Origin: Kryptolebias marmoratus
Lineage: Eukaryota > Chordata > Actinopteri > Cyprinodontiformes > Rivulidae
Direction of reading: 5' to 3'
Assembly (NCBI RefSeq): GCF_001649575.2
Contig: NC_051437.1
Location: 13,054,532 to 13,118,531 of the forward strand
DNA length: 64,000 nt
The position numbers and the translations under genes are program-made. Positions 1 through 10,394 of this stretch are shown in pieces (positions within the stretch are counted from its first letter, which is position 1; every line of letters begins with the position of its first letter). The notes beneath the pieces were generated by a model that saw only the letters and a program-made list of their open reading frames with translations, was not told the DNA's origin and made no database searches.

Positions 1-2871
1 TAATCATCAAAATTAAACGAAATAAACATTTGAAATATATGAGTTTGTATGTAATGTATGAATATAATATACAAGTTTCACTTTTTAAATGGAATTACTG
101 AAATCAATCTACTTTTTCATGATATTCTAATTTTATGACCAGCACCTGTAGATGGCTATAACTCAGTCAATTCAACAGATATTAAGCTACAACCTGTGGT
201 GGAAGTAGCTGAGAGTCATTCCTAACACAAACTCTGAGCGCTAATACATCGTATGAGGTCTTGCAATATCACGTCAGTGTTCATGTGTGTAATTTAAGGA
301 AAACTTTGAGGACAACTTCAAGGCAAACTTTGGTAAATAAAGTCATATTTTGTTTCTAAATAGGTTTTCATGCTCTGCCCTCTCAAGCACATTCTAGGTT
401 TTTTTTGTTGTTTTCTTTTTGATTGCCTGATCCTGTTTTGCTTAGCATTGATTTATCTACACGGCGGCCTTCCTACAGCTCCACATAATAAAAAGGGTGA
501 CACGTTCTCACGTACGAGCAAACATACACACACACAGACACACACAGAGCTGCGTAGGAAAAACAAACGGTGCTGAGTGAGACTTCCTGTCACGCAGACA
601 GTGTAAAGCTCTTATTTCTGTGATTTGTCGGCTCTTTTTGCTCTCTCTCTCTCTTGCTAGAGGAGACATCCTTCCATTCTCAGGAACTGACACACTGACT
701 GGCATCTGGTGACAAGAACAAGTGTCACTTCTCAATCCGCTGGACACAAACACACACACACACACACGCATTTACAGGCCGAAACCATCAGCAGCCACTG
801 AGACTGAGTGCTGGTTAATGGTAAACCAGAGCACACGGAAGCTTAGCAAACCTGTGATGAAAGGCATTATCGCAGTGTCCAAATATTACCGCCGCTTTCT
901 TTCGCCAGAATTCACACACACTCACACACATACACACACACAGACGGGTGATGGCAAGCAGCTGTGCTGCGTTTTCACCCCAGCGACTAGGAACACATAT
1001 GCAGAGTGACATCGTGAGGAGCAAGTAAACAGCAGCCCACACACCTGGACGAGGAGAAGAAAAGGAGCAGAGAGGAGGAGTACTGAGGTGAGCTGTGGCA
1101 CAAAGCGCCACCCGGTCAGCCAACAAAACACCTGCTGTACTGGCAGGTCGCTCTGACTCCATTCTCTGTCTATCTTCATGCAGATGAAAGGCCCTATTCA
1201 GCCAAGGAGTGCTCAGCTGCTGTGCACTCATTTTCTGTGTGTGTGTGTGTTGTGTTCGCGTGTCTAAAATAAAAAGAAGAAAGATGGAACAAGGTGTGGC
1301 ATAACAGAAAGAGCAAAGATGACAAAGAGATAAAATCTGTTTGTTTGCACAATGAATCAAAAGGACTTTTTTTTTGTAACTTTTGAAATCAAATAAAGAA
1401 GGGAAGGTGGAGTGATGAACTGATAGGGGGAGTAAATTTTGGGGATGTGAGTGAGCGAGATAAAGGCGGAAGCTGCCAGACGTTGAAAATGGGAGTCAGC
1501 TGTAATGGGGAGGGAGAGACTTCATTAAAAACATGCATGTAATTACAAATTACTTCACTAAGGGGCTCTCTGAAAGACAGTAAAAGAGGTCTAACTTAAT
1601 CTGAACCACTGCTCCCCTGTGTTTAGTCTGAGCCAAACTCACAGTCAGAATCACATTACACACACTAACAGCACCATTAACCTCTGCAACAGCTCTATCC
1701 TCGGGGCTCACACACACACATTCACAATCACCACCCCACACACAGATGCACAGACAAACAGCGAGGGCCACATACAGCTGAAAAGCACAAAGCAAGTTGT
1801 TGCCCAAGGTCACAGAAACACCACACTTCTGATATAACAAGGTCAAAACACACACACAGACACGTACAGCTTGAAATCTCAGGGTATGTTTATCTAGGTA
1901 AACACATGGAATCACTAAACCGCTCGCACTGGCCGGCAGACAAAGTCAAACACCTAAAAACACAGTCAAACCTGCAATCAAGCAAACAGACACACATAAA
2001 CACTCACAGTGCTTCAACCATCCCGACCAATGTGGGGCATCTGGTTTACAGAAAACCATCCCAGAAAATAACAACAAAAAAACAATTACAGCATGCTCAG
2101 CCAGGGCCAAAGTGATGCCTTTATCATGACGGAGGGAAACAATGAGCTCTTTCAGCGAGCTAAAAAAAATAAATAAAAAACTAACCCTGCAGAAGCACAC
2201 GTTGTAAAAAGGTAGCAAACGGATGCTTAAAAACACCTAGGTCCGAGTCGGCTCGTGTTGTTTCCACACGGGGCCGTGGAGCAGATTGCTGTGCTCAGCC
2301 AGGCATGACCAGGAATGTGGCTGAGACGAGTATTAGGGAATGCTGTTAATTAGACAGGAAAAAAAGTTTTCACAAGCTGGGCCGTCTGCAGATGTTTAAA
2401 GAGCGGAGGTCGCGGACCAACACACGGCCGGAGCTGAGTCATCCGTTAAAGAGCTTTCTGCTGACCTCTCTGACAATAACCAGGTCTGAGGAACATTAAG
2501 GCACATGATTAGGGCTACTTAAGGATAGACCCATGGATGAATGAATCGAGGAGAGGGGTTGGGGAGGGGGGAGTGGTGACAGGGCTGGGAAGCTGCAGGA
2601 TGAAAGTAGACATTCCTGCTCGTTCCTGAAGTGGCTCCGAGTGTTTCATCGCACACCTTTGGTTTATTGAGAGCCTCGGCAGCCACATCAGAAGGGCCCT
2701 GCGTCACTCACTCCAATTGTTTTTCCAGGCTTCGGGGCTCAATCACATTAAGAAGATTAACTCCATTCGGAGGAGACCTTATTATTTTTTATTATACACC
2801 AACAATGTTATGACCTGAGGAGAGTTCCGTTCGCAGTCTCGGAGAGCTGCGCCCACATGTGTGTGTCTCAC
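1..2871 (-). other. plxnd1: plxnd1 intron 2 (partial)
   Basis: No exon-like open frame matching plexin was found here on the minus strand. The stretch contains a degraded copy of the window's recurring interspersed repeat (about 140-262), several (CA)n tracts (about 749-767, 912-944, 1239-1252) and a GC-richer non-repetitive island at about 2235-2470 that contains TGAGTCA. All short open frames here are low-complexity CA/TG translations. Confidence 0.8.
140..262 (+). repeat. recurring interspersed repeat, copy A (forward, internal fragment)
   Basis: A fragment with GGCTATAACTCAGTCAATTC, AGTAGCTGAGAGTCATTCC and ATCGTATGAGGTCTTGCAA. Both ends are missing. Confidence 0.7.
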
Positions 2872-3048
2872 CTTACGAAGTCGTCCATTGCTGGTGCCCA
2901 GGAAAACCACGGTGTGGTCGTGCACGCTGTCCACCGAGACAGAGGTGAGGCTTGGGTATTCAAACAGGGGAACGGCCCTGAGGGGTCTCCGCAGGGCCAG
3001 AGGGTGCTGCAGGTGGGCCGCGCCACAGTCCAGCTGCTCGGGCTGCAA
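2872..3048 (-). CDS. plxnd1: plxnd1 exon 2 (Sema domain continuation)
   Basis: This exon is 177 bp, 59 codons, in phase 0 at both ends. It begins LQPEQLDCGAAHLQHPL and ends VVFLGTSNGRLRK. Both ends match the human plexin D1 Sema domain as I recall it (LQPEQLDCGAAHLQHPL; AVFLGTVNGRLLK). The acceptor is gtgctccag and the donor AAG|GTGAGA. A (CT)n microsatellite lies just upstream of the acceptor within the pyrimidine tract region. The middle (residues 18-40) is more diverged, as expected for a propeller loop. Confidence 0.93.
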
Positions 3049-5779
3049 CTGGAGCACAAAACCAAAGAAGAGAGAGAGAGAGAGAGAGAGAGAGATCAAT
3101 CCCCGTCAGCCTTCACAGGTTAGAAGACAGGACAGTGAGGACAAGATGAGCGCCGAGTGATTAATGTGTCAAGAAAACAAGAAGTGTGTGACTGCAGCTA
3201 TCACTCTGCTGCTGCTCATTCTTCTAAATTACTTTTTAGGCATGTCACTGAATCCTTGAATAGGGATTACAATGGTCTTCAACACTCATAAGACTTTGCT
3301 TTTGTCAAATCCTCAGCGAGCAGTGATAAAACATTAGTGCCACGCTTGGCTGAGCACCAGGATCTACTGGGAATTCTCTGAATATTTTAGAGCACATAAC
3401 AAGAAAAAAAAAAAAAAAAAAAGAAAAAGAAAGAGAAAGAATTAGGCATAGTGGATATTTGTAGAGTCGTTTCCCACGAGCCCTTCTGCTCAGGGCCTCA
3501 TCTTTCTTATCATAAATTGTGTCTGACTTTCCCTCAGTGCCGGCCTTCAAACCGTCAACTACAAAAAGAATCACGTGTCCACCGCCGCTAAACGAAAAAC
3601 CAAAGAGACAAACTTTTCCTTGTGAGCAGTAGAGTATGTTTTTTTTCTCTTTTCAGAATATCAAGAGTAGCAAAATCACTTTCAACTGAGCCGCTGCCTG
3701 GGGGCCAGTCGGGAGTCAGAGATCTGGACATGGGGAGAGCTGCCCTGGGGGGGTGGGCACAATCAACAAGGGCAGTGCCAACATGGAGGACAGTGGCAGG
3801 ACAGCGTCCTTTGACCTTAACTCTGTCAGTTAGAGCCAGCAGAATAAAAATAAAGTTCATCATCAAACAGCATCCACGTGCAGCATTAAACTTCCCTTAA
3901 AAGGAAAAAAAAAACAGTCTGGTATGCGTCTGGCTACGCGAGATAATATCTGACCACGAGATGGAAACAAAGCAGCCATTTGTCCCATGCCACTGTGCCA
4001 ATTGTGTGGTTGAGCTATAGTTAGCAGCGCAAACGCCGTTAAAAATGTAGGTCAAATGAAAAATGCAGCAAACTATTAAGCTTTTATTATCTTCATATAT
4101 TTGATCAGAGGGAGTTGGGAGTGTGAGAGGAAGAACAATTTTCCCACAACCTTCCAAGTGGATCCGGAGGATCTATTGAGCTCTACAAGAGATCCTCTGA
4201 GTTATGAGCCTCGGGGCTGCAGAGGGTCACTGTTTGGAGGCACTGAGAGAGAAATAGTAGCCAGTATTGTAGCCTGAGCAACTGTAAGACCCTTTGAGTT
4301 TCATAAATAATCTATGTTTGGTCATAAATCGGCACTTGACTCAAGGTCATCCCAGCTTCAACGCCAATAACATTAAAATACTGATGATTAAGAAAAAAAA
4401 AAAGAAATTAAGATTTTAAATGTGTCAAAATTTAGGAACCAGTCTAATTTGAAAAAGTTGTAAATAAATTTACTTCCAAAATACTCTATCAGACTTAAAT
4501 AACTTAAATTCAAGTATTTTATTTTGTGGTTTTTTTTAAGAAGTATAAATAGCCTACTCACCACCAGGTTCCCCTTCTGAACGCACGCGGCCCCGGACCC
4601 CTGGATGACGCTGTCCAGCACCTGCACGTCGCTGCTGGGGGAGTTGGAGCAGTTCTTGCGGCCCTGCCGGATCTCCTCCTCGACGTCTCGGAACCTGAAG
4701 GCGCACAGGGCGGACTTCCTGTCCACCTTGGAGAACACTCCGAACAGGTAGGGCTCCGGGCCCCTCCCGTCCCCCGCCGCGCGGATCTCGGCGGGGTAGA
4801 CGGACAGCAGCCGGTTGTAGATGTTCCCGCTCTGCCCGCACTGCAGCGGCATCTGGATGTAGGACTCGGTGAGCTTCTTGCTCTCCGGCCCCGTGGGTTT
4901 CCGGGGGGTCTCGGTGTCCAGACAGATCCTGGAGAGGATGCTGTTGGGCTGGCTCTCCTTGTGGCCCATTTTGGCGTCATTGTTAAAGGCAATGTAGGAG
5001 TAAGTCTTCTGGGTGAAGGCGTGCACGAAGTTCAGCTTGTTTTTGGCTTTGACCTCCTGTTTGATCTTGAACACGTTATCCTCCGAGGGGTTGATGTCGT
5101 AGGTGAACAGTCTGGACAGGTCCTTGAGGTTCAGGGAGCGGATGGCGATCTCCGGGGTGTTTTCAAAGCGCAGGTCCTCCTTGCTGTGGTTCTTGGGGAA
5201 GAACTGGGTCCCGGCCCCCGTGTATGTGGCCCCCACCAGCAGCCGGGTGCTCCCCCCGTGGCTCTTGAAGATGAGCCCCACCGTGGACGCGTTCGGGTGG
5301 TTGGCGGCGATGTTGAGCATGCTGGGGAAGACCGTCTTCTCGCCCTGCGGCGGGAACTCCACCGCGATCTCCGAGATGTTGCCCATCCTCCTCAGCTCGC
5401 AGAAGCCCTGGTAGACGGACCCGCACACCACCACGACCCCCTGGTCCCGGTCGAGCTTCAGCAGCTTGTTGTAGTTGTCCGTGAGGGATTTGGGATGCTC
5501 GCACGGAGCCTGAGGCAGCTGTGGCGCATGGCACAACAGGTTGTCCTCCACCGGCCCCGTTCTCTTCTCCACCTCCACGCTCAAGGTCCCGTTGAGCTGG
5601 TAGATCGTGTTGACGGTGGCCAGGTAGACGTTCCCGGAGACCGGGTCCACCGCGAAGTTATTGGTGTGGTTTGGAGACGCGAACGCCTGTTGGATGTGCA
5701 GTGCGCTGGCGCTCCGGCGCGTCTCCAAAGCCAGGACGCCGAGGAGCAGGACGGCTATCTCCATGCAAGAAGGAGGCAT
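2872..5779 (-). CDS. plxnd1: plexin D1, 5' part of gene (exons 1-2; continues beyond left edge)
   Basis: Plexin D1 is a single-pass cell-surface receptor for class 3 semaphorins (notably Sema3E) that guides endothelial cells and axons. The two exons join as 4562..5779 and 2872..3048 and give 465 residues: a signal peptide followed by most of the N-terminal Sema beta-propeller. The plexin D1 identity rests on stretches I recall from human PLXND1: CHAPQLPQAxCEHP, LTDNYNK, GSVYQGFCELRR, FPSMLNIAANHPNASTVGL, LLVGATYTG, RFENTPEIAIRSL, KKLTESYIQ and LQPEQLDCGAAHLQHPL. The join residues (NLV then LQPEQ) align with human NIQ-LQPEQ without a gap. The 1513-bp intron has GT-AG ends. The remaining Sema, PSI, IPT, transmembrane and GAP exons are not present, so intron 2 is longer than 2.87 kb. 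The neighbour tmcc1 lies upstream on the same strand, as I recall for the human pair. Confidence 0.95.
3049..4561 (-). other. plxnd1: plxnd1 intron 1
   Basis: This is a 1513-bp intron with GT-AG ends. It contains an (AG)n tract at 3069-3095 and an A-rich run around 3404-3435. Nothing else is recognised. Confidence 0.9.
3069..3095. repeat. (AG)n / (CT)n microsatellite next to plxnd1 exon 2 acceptor
   Basis: There are 27 bases of alternating A and G on the plus strand, so the plxnd1 transcript reads (CU)n. It ends about 21 bases upstream of the exon 2 acceptor and can act as part of the polypyrimidine tract. Confidence 0.9.
4562..5779 (-). CDS. plxnd1: plxnd1 exon 1 coding part (signal peptide and most of Sema domain)
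   Basis: This exon has 406 codons and ends in phase 0 at donor GTG|GTGAGT. Residues 1-27 form a signal peptide with hydrophobic core EIAVLLLGVLAL and probable cleavage after SASA. The Sema domain starts around residue 28 and fills the rest. N-glycosylation sequons are visible at about N37, N63, N134, N163, N197 and N376. Cysteines at 83, 93, 119, 127, 286, 314, 359, 377 and 399 fit the Sema disulfide pattern. A second in-frame ATG at 5764 (MEIAV) is an alternative start with a G at +4; I chose 5779 because it is the most upstream ATG of the open frame. The exon is strongly GC- and CpG-rich compared with surrounding intron, and an antisense open frame of 276 codons across it is a by-product of that composition. 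Confidence 0.95.
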
Positions 5780-6070
5780 TTTTCCTTCTGACCGGCTTCC
5801 GCGAGTTCTGTGCCGAGGGGTGCATTGAGCAAAGACAAAAATGTGTGTTTGTTCCGATACGGCGACAATCCAAGAGGAAAGGCTGCTTCCTGCTCAACGC
5901 CTGAGCCCAGAATGACGCGATAAGCAAGTCGTGCTTCCTCTTTTTCAGGCTGCCTCCTCTGCCTCTGTCCCTCTCTGCAGCTCAGCAGTCCCTCTCCCGA
6001 GACACACCGAGCCCACAATACCGGGTTCAGATTTTTAGCAGGTTATTTATTTATTTTTAAATAGAAATAA
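5780..6070 (-). promoter_or_regulatory. plxnd1: plxnd1 5' UTR and putative core promoter
   Basis: The sequence upstream of the plxnd1 start is moderately GC-rich to about 6020 and then turns AT-rich. On the minus strand a TATTTAAAAATAAATA run (about 6051-6066) resembles a TATA-type element. A start site near 6000-6030 would give a 5' UTR of roughly 220-250 bases. This is inferred from composition and motif only; no transcript evidence is available. Confidence 0.35.
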
Positions 6071-7405
6071 TTATGCGCAACGAGAGTCAAATTTATTTCA
6101 TGATGCGCAATCGTTTTTTTTTTTTGGAGATTGTCAAGACAGGAAAATAAAACTTGTTTGCAGTCACGTGTTGTTCAGATATTGATGGATGAGGAAATTA
6201 ATAGTAATAATTATAATAATGTGAGAAAAAGCCGACTTTCCTGAGAGTAGGTGTGTCATTAGCCCTGACGAATGGCACTGCCTCCCTGATCTGACATGTG
6301 TCCCATGAGAGCTCCGTCTCTTCTGATTGATTAGTGTTCTGTTATTTTTATTTTTTTCATTTTATCAACTCTAAATATAAATTTTGTCCCAGCTCTAAAT
6401 ATAAGCTCGAATGGAAGCACCCTACATTATAACTCGGCCATCTGACGTTCCCTTTTAAGATGAGCGCCTCCACCCCGGGCGTTGTGGTTCCGCTCATCCT
6501 GAGGTTAATGGGTGTGGGGTGGGGGGTGGGGTCACCGGCCCACCTTCCGAGCTCTCCAGTCTTCAGATTAGTTCTGCAGATCCGCAGGGGTTCCGTTCTG
6601 GACACATACGGCACGGTAAGAACCGTGAAAGTGCAACCAGATGGACGCGTAAGCGCGCGCGCACACAGACACACAGACACACACACACACCTTTCCGGGC
6701 TTTGACATTCAGGCACAGTTTTCTTTCAAGTCATAAATATTCAAGCTCAACACATGCTACCCCCCCCCTTCATAAAAAGAAAGAAAGAAGAAAAATTGCA
6801 CGAATGTGGTTTGCATGTTTTGGGACCCTGGGTGTGTGCACGTGCTGTCACATCTCTGAACAGGAATGGCTGAGTCCTAGTTGTGGAGCGACAAACCCGG
6901 AGTGTGTCAGACACGCTGCATAAATCAGCTCGCCGAAGTGTTATCTCAGAATACATGCAATAATTGAAGTTGATGCTAAATCGCGTGGAATCGCCTGTGC
7001 CAATTTACTGTGGACTCCTCTGGGGACACAGCCCGCGCTCTCTCTCTCTCTCCTCTCCCCCGGCTCCCTCCGGTCACCACTTGCAGCTTTCAGCTGCGCT
7101 GATAAGTGCAGCCGCGCGTGTTTACCTTGGCGCATGGCCACGCGCATCAAATCTGCCTGTGTGGAGGCAGAGGAGAGTGATAAAGTGCAACAAACTCGCC
7201 CCCCCTCCTCCCCCATGCCCAAAACAGCAGGGCGTGAGGAGGCACACAAGAGGTCCGAGTGTGGATCAGGTGTGTCAGCATCACACATCCGCTGAGAGGC
7301 GCGAAAAAGCGAGGAAGGAGTTTTTTTATTTATTTATTTTTTAATAGCAGTCCACACAGACTAACTTTGAGCACTAAAATCCTTCCACCCAGCCTGTTTC
7401 CTTCC

Positions 7406-7443
7406 TGATAAGGAGTGACACCTATTTGTGTCACTCCTTATCA
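7406..7443. repeat. perfect 16-bp inverted repeat with 6-base loop
   Basis: The arms TGATAAGGAGTGACAC (7406-7421) and its exact reverse complement (7428-7443) flank the loop CTATTT. Each arm contains a WGATAA-type GATA site (TGATAAG) facing outward. It lies about 1.6 kb upstream of the plxnd1 start codon. It could form a cruciform or a paired transcription-factor site. Confidence 0.9.
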
Positions 7444-7544
7444 TCCCCCCTCCCGGCCTGCGCACACAAACTGGCTTCACACATGGGAGGTGAAAGAGCT
7501 TCATCTAGTGGCCGCATTACAAGCCTGCAACAGACCTGAACGGA

Positions 7545-8010
7545 ATACCTGCTGTTCAAATTAAAGGCCCTGCGTTCCTTCAAGGAATGCACATCGCCCG
7601 CCGCCTTCCACGCCAGAGTTTTAAACTGAGAGCAACATTTTCTTGGCAAATGACGGAATTCTAGGCATTTTGGTCAAACCCTAAAAAAATACCCATGCAC
7701 AATCTCATGCCATATTGCCAGATGCCACGCTAGGCATGTGTTGCTCCTGGACCATGTTTTAGTGCAATATGGGTAAAACGACTGAATTGGAGCCATTTTT
7801 CTGTTTTGGTAAGGTAAGTTGGCTGTGGCGGACATCTTGAATTGGGTTGACTCCAAGAGTTAATCAGTGGGAGATATACATCCAAGTTTCATTAAAAATG
7901 ACCAGCTGTTCATGAAATCTTTTGCTAATAAGCAGACACACGAACACACCCACACATATGATCAAAAACATTACCGACCACTTCTGGTTCTCGGCAGCGG
8001 GCAATAAAAA
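7545..8010 (-). repeat. recurring unclassified teleost interspersed repeat, copy B (reverse)
   Basis: This is a nearly complete copy in reverse orientation. It begins with the 3'-terminal palindrome (near-perfect GCGTTCCTTCAAGGAATGC at about 7571-7589). It contains the shared core phrases ATCTTGAATTGGGTTGACTCC and AGTTTCATTAAAAATGACCA, and ends in the GGGCAATAA-type 5' terminus near 8005. The other copies are listed separately. Confidence 0.85.
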
Positions 8011-8089
8011 GGAGTCAACAAAGATGCACATGCTGAAAAAGATGATAAAAATAAATAAATGAATATAAAAAGGTGAAACACTACTTAGT

Positions 8090-10079
8090 TGGGAATGCAC
8101 TTTATTTATTCCAGTTAGAAAAGGACATCAGAAGGCACTGAAGTGGTTTAGCACACAACCCTACATTATAGGTGTTACTGAAAGGACATGCTAGGTTAAT
8201 AGTCAGCTTGCTCTCAACTTGCCTGCTGTGCTCGTTGCAAAATACAGTTAGAGGAATCATTAAATCCGTTTTTTACTTCTCGCTCGTCTCGAGGAGAATC
8301 AAGTTTACTCCCATTGTGACAATAATAATAAAAAAAAAGTTCCAACATCTGCTGCGTTGGTTTAGTTTTTAGACAAAGGTGATCTTGACCTGAGTCAACT
8401 CTTCCTCTCCCCCACTGAGGCCAATTCCCAAAGAGCGACCTTCTTTGAAGTCTCTGTCAAAGATTTCTTCTCCGCCTCACCTATATGCCGTCACAAGCAG
8501 TGCTAAAGTGCAGCTGTACAGTTTAAATGATCACGCCATAAATCGGCTTCTAGGCATGAAATGCAGGGTGGGCTAATCGATGTGCCCTTGACTGGATCAA
8601 ATCAACTGGATAAAAGTATGAGAAAGGCCATTTGCCAAGCCAGTGAATTAGACTTGATGAGGAAAAGGTGCAGGAACAACCGAACGTTTGGGTTGAGGTC
8701 ATGTTCCCATTGTGAACAGCTTTCTTCAGTTTCAAAAGCTACATCTCCCAACAAGACATCTTTCATGACCCGAAGACGTACATTCATGAAGTATGTGGAA
8801 AGAAGGCAGATTTGCGGAGCAACGCCTCCTTTCTGCCTCGTCTTGGTACGCTCGGACATCCCCCCGTTTTAACTAAAGTTTGGCACCGAGTGATTGCACC
8901 TTCAGACAGAGGGTTTGCGGGAACAAAATGAGACAACCATAGAGATAACATGATGGGAGAATGTGTTTGTACAGTGTCGCATTACAGGCAGTGTGCATTT
9001 GCATGGCAGTGGAGACGACTGTAGATATGAAGCAGCACGATCCCTGATCCCACTGAGACGGAGCTGGACGAGCACCAGTGGTCTCTTTTCCCTAAACTGA
9101 TCACATCAAATATGGCGGGTGGGAGGCAATTATCCAGGCAAATTGATTTTACATGGACAACAGCGCTTTGTCATTGCTTTTAAAAGCAAAACTGGTTTGT
9201 GTGTAATTTTCTTAACGGCAACATGCAGCACGATGGACATGTTTCAAATGTGGCAGATGCTTGACAATGACCAGATGTTCTCTGTCTTTATGTTCCTTTT
9301 GTTACGGTGAACAGCATGTCATTAGCTTCCTGCTTCTTAAATCATCTGCCATTCACCATCTCCCTCCAATTAACTTTTTCATTTGTCTATTTTTGAAATA
9401 TTAAAAATGAATGAATTAAAAATCAGCTGATCTTTCTATTAGAAATGATAAGGAAGCACAACATCTTTAGTCATCATGACACACAGAAGTCATGGTCAGT
9501 CCTTCAACTCTTTCTGAACAAATTCATCACAGCAAGAAAGGAGCAAGTCCCAGTTAAGATTTTAGCAAAGGTTCAAATCTATCAATCACAAACCGGTAAA
9601 AGTTCTCTTCCTAAAAGCAGTCAACCCCATTGTCATGTCTCTAAAATTAGACAGGACTTTTGGGGTGAGTTGCCAGCCCAGTTTCCTGACTAACTTCCCC
9701 TCCAATGTAAAGAGGAGCGTAATGCTACAATGGTACTGAATAAAATAACATTTAAAATAAAATAATAATATTATTAGAAATAACATCATAATTGATTAAA
9801 CTCTAAAGATAAAAACAATACAATGCTGCATCCTGTGAAGGATAACACCACATCATTTCAAAAAATGTAAACAGTCTTCCTTCTTAAATGAGTGTCTCCT
9901 TTACTTCACTCCGGTTTCGTCCTCTTTATCTTGGATCCAGGCTGCATCTGAACGTGCTCAGCGTGCACGGCCACACAGCCGCCCCTTGTGTTATAATTCT
10001 TCAAAGCTCCCCTGCGTGGCTGCGACAACAGTCTTATCACCCGGCGACACAAAAGCAACACGTGCCGGCGTCGATCTGG
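8090..10079 (-). other. tmcc1: tmcc1 3' UTR (inferred extent)
   Basis: This is the non-coding continuation of the last tmcc1 exon after the stop at 10080-10082. The stretch 8380-9120 is non-repetitive and of balanced composition, as expected of a conserved 3' UTR. The part at 9400-9880 is AT-rich. No other gene is supported. The lower limit depends on the candidate signal at 8101. Confidence 0.4.
8101..8106 (-). terminator. tmcc1: candidate tmcc1 polyadenylation signal (AATAAA)
   Basis: On the minus strand AATAAATAAAG is followed within about 40 bases by a GT-rich stretch (AGTAGTGTTTCACC), as expected for a cleavage/polyadenylation site. It would give a 3' UTR of about 2 kb. The sequence changes to an interspersed repeat just beyond it, consistent with a transcript end, but other signals cannot be excluded. 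Confidence 0.35.
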
Positions 10080-10394
10080 TCATCCCGGGGGCTGCAGGGC
10101 TCGGTGCGTGTACCCCGAGAGCGCGTCCCAGTTTCTCCACAGGAAGGCCAGCAGGAGGACGAGAATTAGGGTGGAGAGGGAGCGCGAGCGCGTCTTCATC
10201 AGGGGTACCACGCAGTTGGCCACAGTTGAGACAAAGACCAGAAGGACGGCCATAAGGGCCAGCAGCACATTGATAAGTTTTCCCAGGAGGGTCCGCGCTG
10301 TGGCATTTTCCAGCCCCTCCAACTGGACGACCTGCTGTTGCTGCTGCTGCAGCTCCATCTTAGAGATTCTGGTCTGACATGCCTCTAACGCCTC
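10080..10394 (-). CDS. tmcc1: tmcc1 last coding exon (coiled coil end and two transmembrane segments)
   Basis: This exon has 104 codons plus a TGA stop and opens in phase 0 at acceptor cctctccag. The peptide starts [20 protein letters not shown], where the glutamine run is normal for the family. It then has two hydrophobic segments, about exon residues 36-66 ([19 protein letters not shown] region) and 73-86 ([13 protein letters not shown]). The end [17 protein letters not shown] is more diverged. The segments form the ER membrane anchor. Confidence 0.95.
   Translation of the reverse strand, partial: EALEACQTRISKMELQQQQQQVVQLEGLENATARTLLGKLINVLLALMAVLLVFVSTVANCVVPLMKTRSRSLSTLILVLLLAFLWRNWDALSGYTHRALQPPG

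Larger units (their letters stand above)
6071..8080. other. intergenic region between plxnd1 promoter and tmcc1 3' end
   Basis: No gene is supported here. From right to left along the plxnd1 upstream direction it holds a reverse-oriented copy of the recurring interspersed repeat (about 7545-8010), a perfect 16-bp inverted repeat with a 6-base loop (7406-7443), a GC-richer non-repetitive stretch (about 6830-7280) and CA-rich simple sequence (about 6658-6690). It is the likely seat of plxnd1 upstream regulatory elements. Confidence 0.7.

Noticed and set aside
508..1360. Several open frames rich in CVCVC and THTHTH
   Set aside because: They are translations of CA/TG microsatellites in plxnd1 intron 2.
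4961..5791. 276-codon open frame on the plus strand opposite plxnd1 exon 1
   Set aside because: It is the antisense of a GC-rich coding exon whose minus-strand translation is clearly plexin D1; the plus-strand product resembles nothing and has no upstream signals.
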